Positions 15,509-21,905 of a stretch of DNA of 32,645 nucleotides are shown piece after piece. The notes below the pieces were generated by a model that was given only the letters and a program-made list of their open reading frames with translations, had not been told where the DNA came from and did no database searches. This stretch comes from ZC4RG17 sp035304485 (GTDB lineage Bacteria; Actinomycetota; Acidimicrobiia; Spongiisociales; ZC4RG35), in assembly GCA_035304485.1 (NCBI GenBank), contig DATGPZ010000192.1:1-32645 (forward strand). The letters are read 5' to 3'. The translations under genes and the position numbers were made by a program. Position 1 is the first letter of the stretch, and every line of letters starts with the position of its first letter.

Positions 15509-16003
15509 TCAGACCTGCATCCGACCGGTGAAGCAAACCGGCGGGCAGTCGGGTCCGTTGGGCTGGGCACGCTCGAGCGGGACCGCATCGCTTTCTCCTT
15601 CGACTATCACCGATCCCGCGGCGTCCGCGACCGTGACTGAGACGACGGCCGTGGTGTCGTAGTCGCCAGGCGGCAGCGTGAACTCGATGAGGTCATCGTC
15701 GGCGTGCAAGCTGAGCCGTCCCCAGTCGAGATCGGTCCACCCGGTGACGGCCACTCCGGTTTCGCCCGGGATGTCCACTGTCACCGATTCGTCCACGCAC
15801 GTCCCGTCGACGCATACCTCGATCTGGTAGGTCTCCTCGGGAAGGATGTCGGTGTCGACGAGGTCGACGACCAGGAGACTCTCGCAACCGATCTCCGTGC
15901 ACACGGGCCCCGGTATCGGGTCGGGCAACTGCTGGTTCGGCGTCACGCACGCCGTCACCGTCGAAACGATGGCCAGGAGCATGAACCACTCGAAGCGTCT
16001 CAT
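15509..16003 (-). CDS. Hypothetical lipoprotein
   Basis: This 164-residue protein has a lipoprotein signal MRRFEWFMLLAIVSTVTAC (lipobox Cys 19). The mature part has several Cys pairs (PGPVCTEIGCESLL, IEVCVDGTCVDES, DCPPVCFTG), suggesting disulfides outside the membrane. Its strand-rich sequence, including LPPGDYDTTAVVSVTVADAA, suggests an immunoglobulin-like beta sandwich. No family recognised. It is 26 bp downstream of the ACT-domain gene on the same strand and may share its transcript. Confidence 0.7.
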   Translation of the reverse strand: MRRFEWFMLLAIVSTVTACVTPNQQLPDPIPGPVCTEIGCESLLVVDLVDTDILPEETYQIEVCVDGTCVDESVTVDIPGETGVAVTGWTDLDWGRLSLHADDDLIEFTLPPGDYDTTAVVSVTVADAAGSVIVEGESDAVPLERAQPNGPDCPPVCFTGRMQV

Positions 16004-16029
16004 CCTCGGTGTGACGCCGGCTCCGGTCC

Positions 16030-16434
16030 TCAGGTTCCCGGGGGCCCATATCGTTTGACGGCCTCGATGCCGCGAATCGCCTCCTCGGCTCGAGCGACGG
16101 GTACGAGGAGATGGTCGTGATAGAAGCCGGCGATGACGTTGCAGGGGATGTCGAGCTCGGCGAGTGCGCCTGCCACTGTTGCGGTGAGGCCGACCGCGGC
16201 GAGCGAGCTGTGGACCGCGAGTGTGAGCCAGGCGGCCTCGAAGTCGAAGCTCAGCCCGTTCGATTCGGCCGCCTCCCGAGTCATCACCAGCGTGAAGCCC
16301 TCGTCCTCACGGATCATCGCTTCGACGCTCGCGTCGACGATCGGCTCGCTCGACCGGGCGAAGACATAGGTCCCCGGGCGGCGGAGGACTTCGAGTCCCT
16401 CCAAGATGGTCGCGAGGTCTTCGATCCCGGCCAC
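16030..16434 (-). CDS. ACT-domain protein (DUF2241/COG3602-like)
   Basis: This 134-residue protein resembles the two-ACT-repeat family near DUF2241, with GLEVLRRPGTYVFARSSE, FTLVMTREAAESNGLSF, WLTLAVHSSLAAVGLTATVA and the C-terminal NVIAGFYHDHLLVPVARAEE. Such proteins probably bind amino acids as regulators; the ligand is unknown. GTG 16434 is preceded by TAGTGT (16447-16442) with a 7-nt gap, a leaderless pattern. A lipoprotein gene follows closely on the same strand. Confidence 0.82.
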   Translation of the reverse strand: MAGIEDLATILEGLEVLRRPGTYVFARSSEPIVDASVEAMIREDEGFTLVMTREAAESNGLSFDFEAAWLTLAVHSSLAAVGLTATVAGALAELDIPCNVIAGFYHDHLLVPVARAEEAIRGIEAVKRYGPPGT

Positions 16435-16605
16435 GGCTCCAACACTAGGAGTCGTAGTCAGGGCTTGTTGACGTAGATCGTCGTCCGTCTGCCTGACCGG
16501 GCCTCACCGCCTATCCCGTATCGCTATCGTCGGATGTGGGTCGTGCCGGCCGCAGGGAGCACGGCCCCCCGTAGTGGGGACGTCGAATGAACCACGAGGT
16601 GAGGC

Positions 16606-16896
16606 GTGGTGAACCCACCGATCAGGGTCGAGTGGAGCGACGATGCTGGGCGTCGCCTGGTCTGGGTCGCCGGAGAGATCGACATCGCCACGGTCGACGA
16701 GCTCAGGAAAGCCTTCGACTGTTCGCACAGCGAGCTCGAGGTCGACATGAGCAATGTCGTTTTCATCGACCTGTCCGGCCTGAGGTGCCTGGTCCAAGCG
16801 GCGGTCGAGCACGAGACCGTCGAGCTGATTCCCAGCCCCTGCGTGACACGGTTGCTCGATCTGACCAGGGCAACACACCTGTTCGAAATCCGTTAG
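16606..16896 (+). CDS. STAS-domain anti-sigma factor antagonist (RsbV/SpoIIAA-like)
   Basis: This is a 96-residue STAS domain. IRVEWSDDAGRRLVWVAGEI is followed by DIATVDELRKAF and the phosphorylation loop VVFIDLSGLRCL, where Ser 57 occupies the regulatory serine position. In partner switching the unphosphorylated form binds the RsbW-like kinase and frees the sigma factor. Two adjacent GTG starts (16606, 16609) follow the GAGGTGAGG region. The kinase gene begins immediately after its stop codon, a typical cognate pair. No sigma factor gene lies nearby. Confidence 0.87.
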   Translation: MVNPPIRVEWSDDAGRRLVWVAGEIDIATVDELRKAFDCSHSELEVDMSNVVFIDLSGLRCLVQAAVEHETVELIPSPCVTRLLDLTRATHLFEIR

Positions 16897-17295
16897 GTGT
16901 CCCAGAGGCCGGCCGATAAGGACACAGCGACATGGCCAAGCAGACTCATCGTGCGACGTGATTTCGAACCCGAGCCCCATTCGGCCCGGGAGGTTCGGAT
17001 GTTCGTGGGCGAGGCCCTGCAGGGCTTGGCCAACCTCGACGACGTCGTCCTCGTCGCTTCCGAGCTGGCAGCCAACGTCATAACCCACGCCAGGACCGAG
17101 TTCACGGTGGCGATAGAGGAAATGGGTTCGACGGTGCGGTTGGAGGTCTCGGACGGCTCCTCGATCATGCCGGCCGTGGGAGATCTCGCCGATTCCTACA
17201 CCGGCTTGAGGGTGGTCCAACAGCTCTCGACGGCGTGGGGTGTCGAAGGGCGACGTGACGGCAAGACGGTCTGGGTCGAGTTCACCACGGATTGA
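16897..17295 (+). CDS. RsbW-like anti-sigma factor kinase paired with the STAS gene
   Basis: This 132-residue HATPase_c protein has the N box VVLVASELAANVITHA, a DGSS segment in place of the strict G1 box, and TGLRVVQQLSTAWGVEG, then GKTVWVEF. It probably phosphorylates the STAS protein encoded just upstream and holds a sigma factor. GTG 16897 directly follows the STAS stop codon with no gap, indicating translational coupling; there is no separate ribosome site. It is clearly related to the protein at 7586 (shared SELAxNxIxHA, FTV, WG and GK.VW.EF pattern). Confidence 0.85.
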   Translation: MSQRPADKDTATWPSRLIVRRDFEPEPHSAREVRMFVGEALQGLANLDDVVLVASELAANVITHARTEFTVAIEEMGSTVRLEVSDGSSIMPAVGDLADSYTGLRVVQQLSTAWGVEGRRDGKTVWVEFTTD

Positions 17296-17305
17296 GCGCT
17301 CGACG

Positions 17306-17761
17306 TCAGCGCGACGGAGACGAGGTCGGAGGGACTCGGCCAGTGGGTCGATCGCAGAGGAATGGCCGACCATCGGAGCCCGCGTGATAGTCATAGGTAG
17401 TCTCGCCGTGCTCGACTACGACCCTGTAGCCCTCGACGATCGCCTGCGTGTAGCTGTATCCCGGTTGGGGGCATCCCAGGCTCCCATCGGGCCAGGTGAC
17501 TGGTTCGGCGGACACGACCGAGATCTCATCCGGTTGGACCTGTAGCCGATCGACGAGGTCTGCGATAGCGAGGTCGATCGTCTCTTGCATCTCCGACTCC
17601 TCGATCGTGGTGGCGGTCGTCGTGGAAGCGATGTGGACATCCGTTGAAGGCGCTGCGGTGGTACCGGTGTCCTGGTCGCCACCTCCGCAGGCACCGATCG
17701 CCAGAAGGGCGATGAAGCCCAGGATGATCACGGGGCCGTTCGTGTCACAAGCAGAGGCCAT
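17306..17761 (-). CDS. Lipoprotein with conserved Cys-pair domain
   Basis: This 151-residue protein has a hydrophobic signal and lipobox (GFIALLAIGACGGG, Cys 25), a short Thr-rich linker, then a compact domain: IADLVDRLQVQPDEISVVSA, EPVTWPDGSLGCPQPG, YRVVVEHGETTYDYHAG, and a final FLCDRP. This pattern (VTWPDGSLGCP followed by a YxYH strand) recurs in many bacterial exported proteins, but its function is not known to me. It starts inside the end of the upstream SH3-like lipoprotein gene (17-bp overlap), so the two are an operon. Confidence 0.75.
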   Translation of the reverse strand: MASACDTNGPVIILGFIALLAIGACGGGDQDTGTTAAPSTDVHIASTTTATTIEESEMQETIDLAIADLVDRLQVQPDEISVVSAEPVTWPDGSLGCPQPGYSYTQAIVEGYRVVVEHGETTYDYHAGSDGRPFLCDRPTGRVPPTSSPSR

Positions 17762-18542
17762 CGTCGGTCACTCCTCGCCCGCACAACGTGGTCACTTCCA
17801 CCGTCCGTAGAGAGAAGCCGTCGGCGCCCGGTTCTCCGAACACGTGCAGGCGGAACCCGACGACGGCATCGTCGCCGATCCCGATGACGTCGTAGATGAC
17901 TTCGCCGAGGTCACCTGTGGTGGCAGGTCCGCTCATCACGATGTCGGAATCGGGGGCCTCGGTGGCGAGCGACTCGGCCACGATCGAGCCGAGGTCTTCC
18001 ATCGTCGCCGCGGTCGGGCGCTCACCCAGGTCGTCGAGGATGGTGGCGGTTTCGTCCGTGACCTGGCCCAGATATCCGATGAAGGCGAAGTTGACCCAGC
18101 CTTCGACGCCCTCGTGTTCGACAGCGATCCAGAATGCCTGGCCGATGTCACGGGTGTGGCCGAGAGCGGTCAGGTTCTCGGCTCGGGGTGGGATCTCGGA
18201 CAGGATTTCGGAGCCGGGATCGGGCAGCGCTCGCAGGTTGAGGACGTCGTCGTGCCGGACCCCGATGACCGCGACGGTGTCTCCCGCCCCGGGGCCGAAC
18301 TCGATCCTCTCGCCTGGCAAGTCGTCGGTAGCGGGAGTCGTCGAAGTGGAAGGACCGGTCGTGGAAGGCACGGTAGTGGGGGAGACGGTTGTGGTGGGTG
18401 CTTCCGTCGTCGAGGGGACAGTCGACGACGTTGTGGTGTCGGGGGCGGACGTGTCCGTCGTGTCGGTTGCGTCGGTGGCGTCCCCGCCACCGCAGGCGAC
18501 CAGCACGATCGCCAGGATCATCGTTCCGATTCTTCTCAGCAT
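17745..18542 (-). CDS. Lipoprotein with Thr-rich linker and SH3-like domain
   Basis: This 265-residue protein begins MLRRIGTMILAIVLVACGGG (lipobox Cys 17), followed by a Thr/Ser/Pro linker of about 60 residues. An SH3b-like region follows (VLNLRALPDPGSEILSEIPP, then WIAVEHEGVEGWVNFAFIGY), then a second domain of about 100 residues with a final Cys pair. SH3b domains often bind cell-wall peptides. ATG 18542 has GGAG about 5 nt upstream. The open frame continues to 18989, but that part overlaps the divergent GNAT gene antisense and lacks a signal peptide. It overlaps the next lipoprotein gene by 17 bp. Confidence 0.8.
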   Translation of the reverse strand: MLRRIGTMILAIVLVACGGGDATDATDTTDTSAPDTTTSSTVPSTTEAPTTTVSPTTVPSTTGPSTSTTPATDDLPGERIEFGPGAGDTVAVIGVRHDDVLNLRALPDPGSEILSEIPPRAENLTALGHTRDIGQAFWIAVEHEGVEGWVNFAFIGYLGQVTDETATILDDLGERPTAATMEDLGSIVAESLATEAPDSDIVMSGPATTGDLGEVIYDVIGIGDDAVVGFRLHVFGEPGADGFSLRTVEVTTLCGRGVTDDGLCL

Positions 18543-18608
18543 CTCAGTCTCCAGTCGTGGGTGGGACGTGCGGACACCGGCTCCAGGTTCCCTCCTAGCA
18601 TCCGCTCG

Positions 18609-19076
18609 ATGGATCCATCCGGTGAGGTGACGAATCCGCCGACGCCTGCCACCGACGATGAGGCGACCGAGCGGGTTCGCGTGGTGTGGCGAGGCGATTT
18701 CGTGAACCAGGAAGTGAATGTTCTCCACGCGGTCGCGTTCGGTACTCGAGTCTATGGCGACGACGAATGGGATTGGCTGTCTTTGACGCGTCGGCACAGC
18801 CTGGGCTGGGTCACAGCCCGGAGCGGTGCTGACCTGGTCGGGTTCGCCAACGTGCTCTGGGACGGCCTGGTGCACGCCTGGATCCAGGATGTGATGGTTT
18901 CGCCTTCCTACCGGCGCCGGGGCATCGGCACGGCGGTCGTCCATGCGGCGCGGGATGGTGCGGCGGCGGCCGGCTGCGAATGGCTCCACGTCGACTTCGA
19001 GCCCGAGCTCAGTCCGTTCTACATCGAACGGTGTGGCTTCGAGCCCGCCCAGGCCGGCACGATGCGCCTCGACTGA
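18609..19076 (+). CDS. GNAT-family N-acetyltransferase
   Basis: This 155-residue protein has a GNAT acetyl-CoA-binding segment VMVSPSYRRRGIGTAVVHAA and the C-terminal ELSPFYIERCGFEPAQAG. The N-terminal half has GDFVNQEVNVLHAVAFGTR, LGWVTARSGADLVGFANVLW. Substrate unknown. ATG 18609 is preceded by TAGCAT (18596-18601) with a 7-nt gap, a leaderless arrangement, and lies 66 bp from the divergent lipoprotein start. Confidence 0.84.
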   Translation: MDPSGEVTNPPTPATDDEATERVRVVWRGDFVNQEVNVLHAVAFGTRVYGDDEWDWLSLTRRHSLGWVTARSGADLVGFANVLWDGLVHAWIQDVMVSPSYRRRGIGTAVVHAARDGAAAAGCEWLHVDFEPELSPFYIERCGFEPAQAGTMRLD

Positions 19077-19122
19077 GGTCGATGCCTTCCGGGCGGTCGG
19101 ATGGAGGTTTTTTCGCGTTCTC

Positions 19123-19152
19123 TCGATATTGCACGCACTCGGTGCCTATATT
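19123..19152 (+). promoter_or_regulatory. Promoter of the TPP-aptamer RNA
   Basis: TATATT (19147-19152) is a strong -10 box. An imperfect -35 TCGATA (19123-19128) lies 18 bp upstream. The expected start, about 7 nt downstream near 19159, coincides with the first base of the outer stem of the TPP RNA. Confidence 0.6.
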
Positions 19153-19158
19153 CGGCCA

Positions 19159-19292
19159 CGCAAGGCCCGAGTGGCGTGAACGAGAGCTGGGTGCCTTCCC
19201 GGCTGAGAGACGGCAATAGGAGCCGGAAGATCGTTGAACCTGAGTCCGGTCAATGCCGGCGTAGGAAACACGTCGGTCGGGCCTTGCTTTTT
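19159..19292 (+). ncRNA. TPP riboswitch aptamer enclosed in its own terminator stem; no sense gene follows
   Basis: All TPP-aptamer elements are visible: CTGAGA (19203-19208), GAACCTGA (19236-19243), and CCGG..AATGCCGGCGTAGG (about 19246-19264). Helices: P2 AACGA (19179-19183) with TCGTT (19231-19235); P3 GCTGGG (19186-19191) with CCCGGC (19198-19203); P3a CGGC with GCCG; P4/P5 CCGG with CCGG. P1 is unusually long: 19160-19178 pairs with 19269-19287 in 18 of 19 positions, including a perfect 11-bp GCAAGGCCCGA/TCGGGCCTTGC. TTTTT (19288-19292) follows at once, so the closing stem is also an intrinsic terminator. Ligand binding should favour termination. No plus-strand gene lies downstream for over 2.5 kb; the next gene is the convergent permease. 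Confidence 0.9.
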
Positions 19293-19330
19293 CGTTGCTC
19301 TGGTGGGCCGTTTCGGCATTCTCCCCGCGG

Positions 19331-19370
19331 AAACGTCGTGTCTCGCACGACGTTTTGCTGATAAAAAGCC
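19331..19370 (-). repeat. Hairpin repeat family R1, copy 1
   Basis: AAACGTCGTG (19331-19340), loop TCTCG, CACGACGTTT (19346-19355), then TGCTGATAAAAAGCC (19356-19370). Taking the family orientation as GGCTTTTTATCAGC followed by hairpin, this copy is on the minus strand. It lies 3 bp beyond the permease stop codon and could act as its terminator (TTTTGC after the stem in one direction, TTTCCG in the other). Confidence 0.85.
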
Positions 19371-19373
19371 GAA

Positions 19374-20621
19374 TCACCGGCGGGAGAGGGGGAAGAGGGC
19401 GGCGCCGATCGCCAGGAGGATCGAGCCGCCCACTACTGCCTGGAGAGGTAGGGAGAAGGCGAGGAGGACGCACCCCGCCAGGCCTACCACCTGCAGCCAG
19501 CGAGGCCACCGACGCTCCCCGTCCGGCTGAGTGAGGGCGGAGGCGTTGGCGATGGCGTAATAGGTGAGCACGGCGAAAGAACTAAAGCCGATGGCTCCGC
19601 GTAGGTCGGCTATCGCCACGATCAGGACGACCAGGACACCGACCGTCAACTCGGCCCGGTGCGGAGTCCGATGCCGGGGGTGGACGGCGTCCAGCCAGGC
19701 AGGCAGATGGCGATCACGGGCCATGGCGAAGCCGGTCCGGCTCACCCCGGCCAGGAGAGAGAGCAGCACACCGAGGGCGGCGACGGTTCCTCCCACACGC
19801 ACGACGGGCCCTGCCCATGGAGATCCACCCTCCGCGGCGGCCACGAGCGGGGCGTCGGCTGTCGCCAGGGCGTGTGGGCCCACGGCCAGGAGCGACGTGA
19901 TCGCCACGACGGCGTAGACGGTCAGGGTCGCTCCCAGCGCCAGTGGTATCGCCCGCGGAATGGTCCTGGACGGGTCTTCCACCTCCTCGCCGAGAGTTGC
20001 GATGCGGGCATAGCCCGCGAAGGCGAAGAAGAGGAGCCCGGCCGCCTCCAGGATCCCGCCGATGCCGGCCCTGTTCCCACCGGTGAGGTTGGAGACGCCG
20101 AAGCCGGGCGAAGCCCAGGCGGCGCCGACGAGGATCACCAGGGTGACGAGCACCACCGAGACGATCACCTTCGTCACCCCGGCGGTCTTTTCCACCCCCA
20201 CGTAGTTGACCGCCGTCATGGCGAGGACCGCAGCGATCCCGATTGGTCTCTCGTAACCCGGGAATGCGTAGGCGCCCACCGTGAGCGCCATCGCCGAGAG
20301 GCTGGCGGTTTTTCCCACCACGAAGGACCAACCGGCGAGGTAGCCCCAGAACGGGCCGAGTGTGCGACGTCCGTAGACATAGGTGCCGCCGGCTTCCGGG
20401 TAGACGGCTGCCAGCTGGGCGGACGAAGTCGCATTGGCGTAGGCGACGACGGCGGCGATGGCCAGGCCGACCAGGAGTCCCGAGCCCGCGGCGGACGCGG
20501 CGGGACCGATGGCGGCGAAGATGCCGGCACCGATCATCGAGCCCATTCCCACCATCACGGCATCGGAGACGCCCAGACGCCGTGCGAGTCGGTGGTTCGG
20601 CTCATCTGCCTGGTGGCTCAT
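19374..20621 (-). CDS. APC-superfamily amino acid/polyamine-type permease
   Basis: This 415-residue membrane protein has about 11-12 hydrophobic helices. It has the APC helix-1 motif MVGMGSMIGAGIF, EAGGTYVYGRRTLGPFWGYL, a helix-6 FFAFAGYARIATLGEEVEDP with PSRTIPRAIPLALG after it, and RTGFAMARDRHLPAWLD, all typical of cationic amino acid transporter-like APC members. The substrate cannot be told from sequence. Start ATG 20621 has AGAGGAAA upstream. Its 3' end faces the TPP-aptamer RNA, raising the possibility that read-through of that RNA is antisense to this message and that the cargo is thiamine-related. Confidence 0.88.
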   Translation of the reverse strand: MSHQADEPNHRLARRLGVSDAVMVGMGSMIGAGIFAAIGPAASAAGSGLLVGLAIAAVVAYANATSSAQLAAVYPEAGGTYVYGRRTLGPFWGYLAGWSFVVGKTASLSAMALTVGAYAFPGYERPIGIAAVLAMTAVNYVGVEKTAGVTKVIVSVVLVTLVILVGAAWASPGFGVSNLTGGNRAGIGGILEAAGLLFFAFAGYARIATLGEEVEDPSRTIPRAIPLALGATLTVYAVVAITSLLAVGPHALATADAPLVAAAEGGSPWAGPVVRVGGTVAALGVLLSLLAGVSRTGFAMARDRHLPAWLDAVHPRHRTPHRAELTVGVLVVLIVAIADLRGAIGFSSFAVLTYYAIANASALTQPDGERRWPRWLQVVGLAGCVLLAFSLPLQAVVGGSILLAIGAALFPLSRR

Positions 20622-20692
20622 CCGTTTCCTCTCGCGGGGAACCGATGATGGCAGGAAGGGCTCGCCTGAATGGCGGTCGGTTCGAGGCTACG

Positions 20693-21193
20693 TCACCCGG
20701 CGTCGCCGGTCAGCAGCACGGCGACCTCGATCTCCCATTTGGTGGGGTCTGGCTCCTCGCGAGGGTCAGTCGGGAAGAATTGGAACCGACCGTCCCATCG
20801 GACGCCACCATCCTCGGGATGAGTAGCAGGCGTCAGGCCCTTGCTCTCCATCCACTTCACCAACTGAGACTCGATCTCGAAGAGGTCGTCCGGGTGGCCG
20901 GTGTGGGTCGCCGTCGCGTACCGGCCGGCCGGGATCGTCCCCGACAAGATACGGTCCATGCACGGGACCTCTCGCGCGATCGGCACACCAACCTGTACCC
21001 GGGAGGGACGCTCGTGATCGCCGATCGTCCAGTAGCGGATGAAGGGCGGGCCGACGATCTGGTGTCCGTTCTCGCTCACGTGGGCGAGGATCTCGGGGAA
21101 CAGGGCATTGACTCGCCCCCATTCCTCCAGGGTGGCCGTAGCCGGGATCGCCACGTAGGGCTGCGCCTCGCGTTGGGTCACGGTGAATTCCAC
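20693..21193 (-). CDS. GyrI-like small-molecule-binding domain protein
   Basis: This 166-residue protein has the GyrI/AraC effector-binding fold: VTQREAQPYVAIPATATLEE near the start, GPPFIRYWTIGDHERP, VQVGVPIAREVP, TIPAGRYATATHTGHPDDLF, and WDGRFQFFPTDP near the end. Stand-alone members bind hydrophobic or cationic ligands; the ligand here is unknown. GTG 21193 is chosen because AAGGAGG (21204-21198) lies 4 nt upstream; the open frame extending to 21241 adds residues unlike the family. It is 71 bp upstream of the APC permease gene on the same strand, so a shared transcript is possible. Confidence 0.8.
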   Translation of the reverse strand: MEFTVTQREAQPYVAIPATATLEEWGRVNALFPEILAHVSENGHQIVGPPFIRYWTIGDHERPSRVQVGVPIAREVPCMDRILSGTIPAGRYATATHTGHPDDLFEIESQLVKWMESKGLTPATHPEDGGVRWDGRFQFFPTDPREEPDPTKWEIEVAVLLTGDAG

Positions 21194-21284
21194 TGTGCCT
21201 CCTTCGATTGCTTTCACGAGTACATACGAGGCGGACCCCACGAATTCATCGCGTGCGACGAAATCGTCTCGAGGATTCGTGTGG

Positions 21285-21770
21285 TCATCGGCGTGCGAAG
21301 CCCAGCGATTCGTACAACGCCAACGCCGGCGAGTTGTCGTCCATGACCCGAAGCGCCACTTCGTCGTGGCCCCGGCGGGCGAGGGCGGCCATCGTCCAGG
21401 TCATCAGGTGGCGGGCGATTCCCCGACGTCTCTCGGTCGGATCCGTGAACACCTCGATGATGAACGGGCAGTCGGGAACGTCGTCCCACGGCGCCCGTTC
21501 GACGGTGAGTACCGCCGCCACCACGGCGCCGTCGCGCTCGGCGACCGGGGATGCCTCCCAGAGAAACGGGCCGTATTCGCCCTCGAAGGAGGCTGTGATG
21601 TCGGCCGTGGCCGCCTCGACCGAAGCGTCCGCCGTTCCCCCATACGCCTGGTAGTACAACTCGCCAACTGTGCGGGCGTCGTCGCGGGTGATCGGCCGCA
21701 CCGATACACCTTCCGGCACCGGATCGATCCGACACCCGGCAACCTCACCCACCATCACGATCGAAGCCAT
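21285..21770 (-). CDS. GNAT-family N-acetyltransferase
   Basis: This protein of up to 161 residues has a GNAT core: VSVRPITRDDARTVGELYYQ, FIIEVFTDPTERRRGIARHL with the acetyl-CoA loop RRRGIA, and EVALRVMDDNSPALALYESL followed by GF. Substrate unknown. The start is uncertain: ATG 21770 lies only 4 bp from repeat copy 2, whereas GTG 21701 has GGAAGG seven nt upstream and begins right at the conserved RPITRDD. If 21701 is correct the protein is 138 residues. Confidence 0.78.
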   Translation of the reverse strand: MASIVMVGEVAGCRIDPVPEGVSVRPITRDDARTVGELYYQAYGGTADASVEAATADITASFEGEYGPFLWEASPVAERDGAVVAAVLTVERAPWDDVPDCPFIIEVFTDPTERRRGIARHLMTWTMAALARRGHDEVALRVMDDNSPALALYESLGFARR

Positions 21771-21773
21771 CGA

Positions 21774-21815
21774 GGCTTTTTATCAGCAAAACGTCGTGCG
21801 AGACACGACATTTTT
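21774..21815 (+). repeat. Hairpin repeat family R1, copy 2
   Basis: GGCTTTTTATCAGC (21774-21787), then AAAACGTCGTG (21788-21798), loop CGAGA, CACGACATTTTT (21804-21815). The stem has one C-A mismatch relative to other copies. It sits between divergent genes, right at the 5' side of the GNAT gene, so it is not simply a terminator placed after genes. Confidence 0.85.
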
Positions 21816-21905
21816 GTGGGGAGAACGGCTCGGGAGCCAGGTGTCGTTACCGTCACGCGGGATGCAAATGGAAGCCGTCCGCCCTGTGAGGTGTTGACCC
21901 CAACG

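Noticed and set aside
15240..15536. Minus-strand ORF of 98 codons between two lipoprotein genes.
   Set aside because: It overlaps both neighbours' ends, has no recognisable domain or ribosome site, and looks like chance coding in GC-rich DNA.
18543..18989. N-terminal extension of the SH3-like lipoprotein ORF to 18989.
   Set aside because: It is antisense to the GNAT gene and would bury the lipoprotein signal peptide inside the protein.
19129..19152. TTGCAC as the -35 box for the TPP RNA.
   Set aside because: It lies only 12 bp from TATATT, too close; the weaker TCGATA at 18 bp spacing is more plausible.
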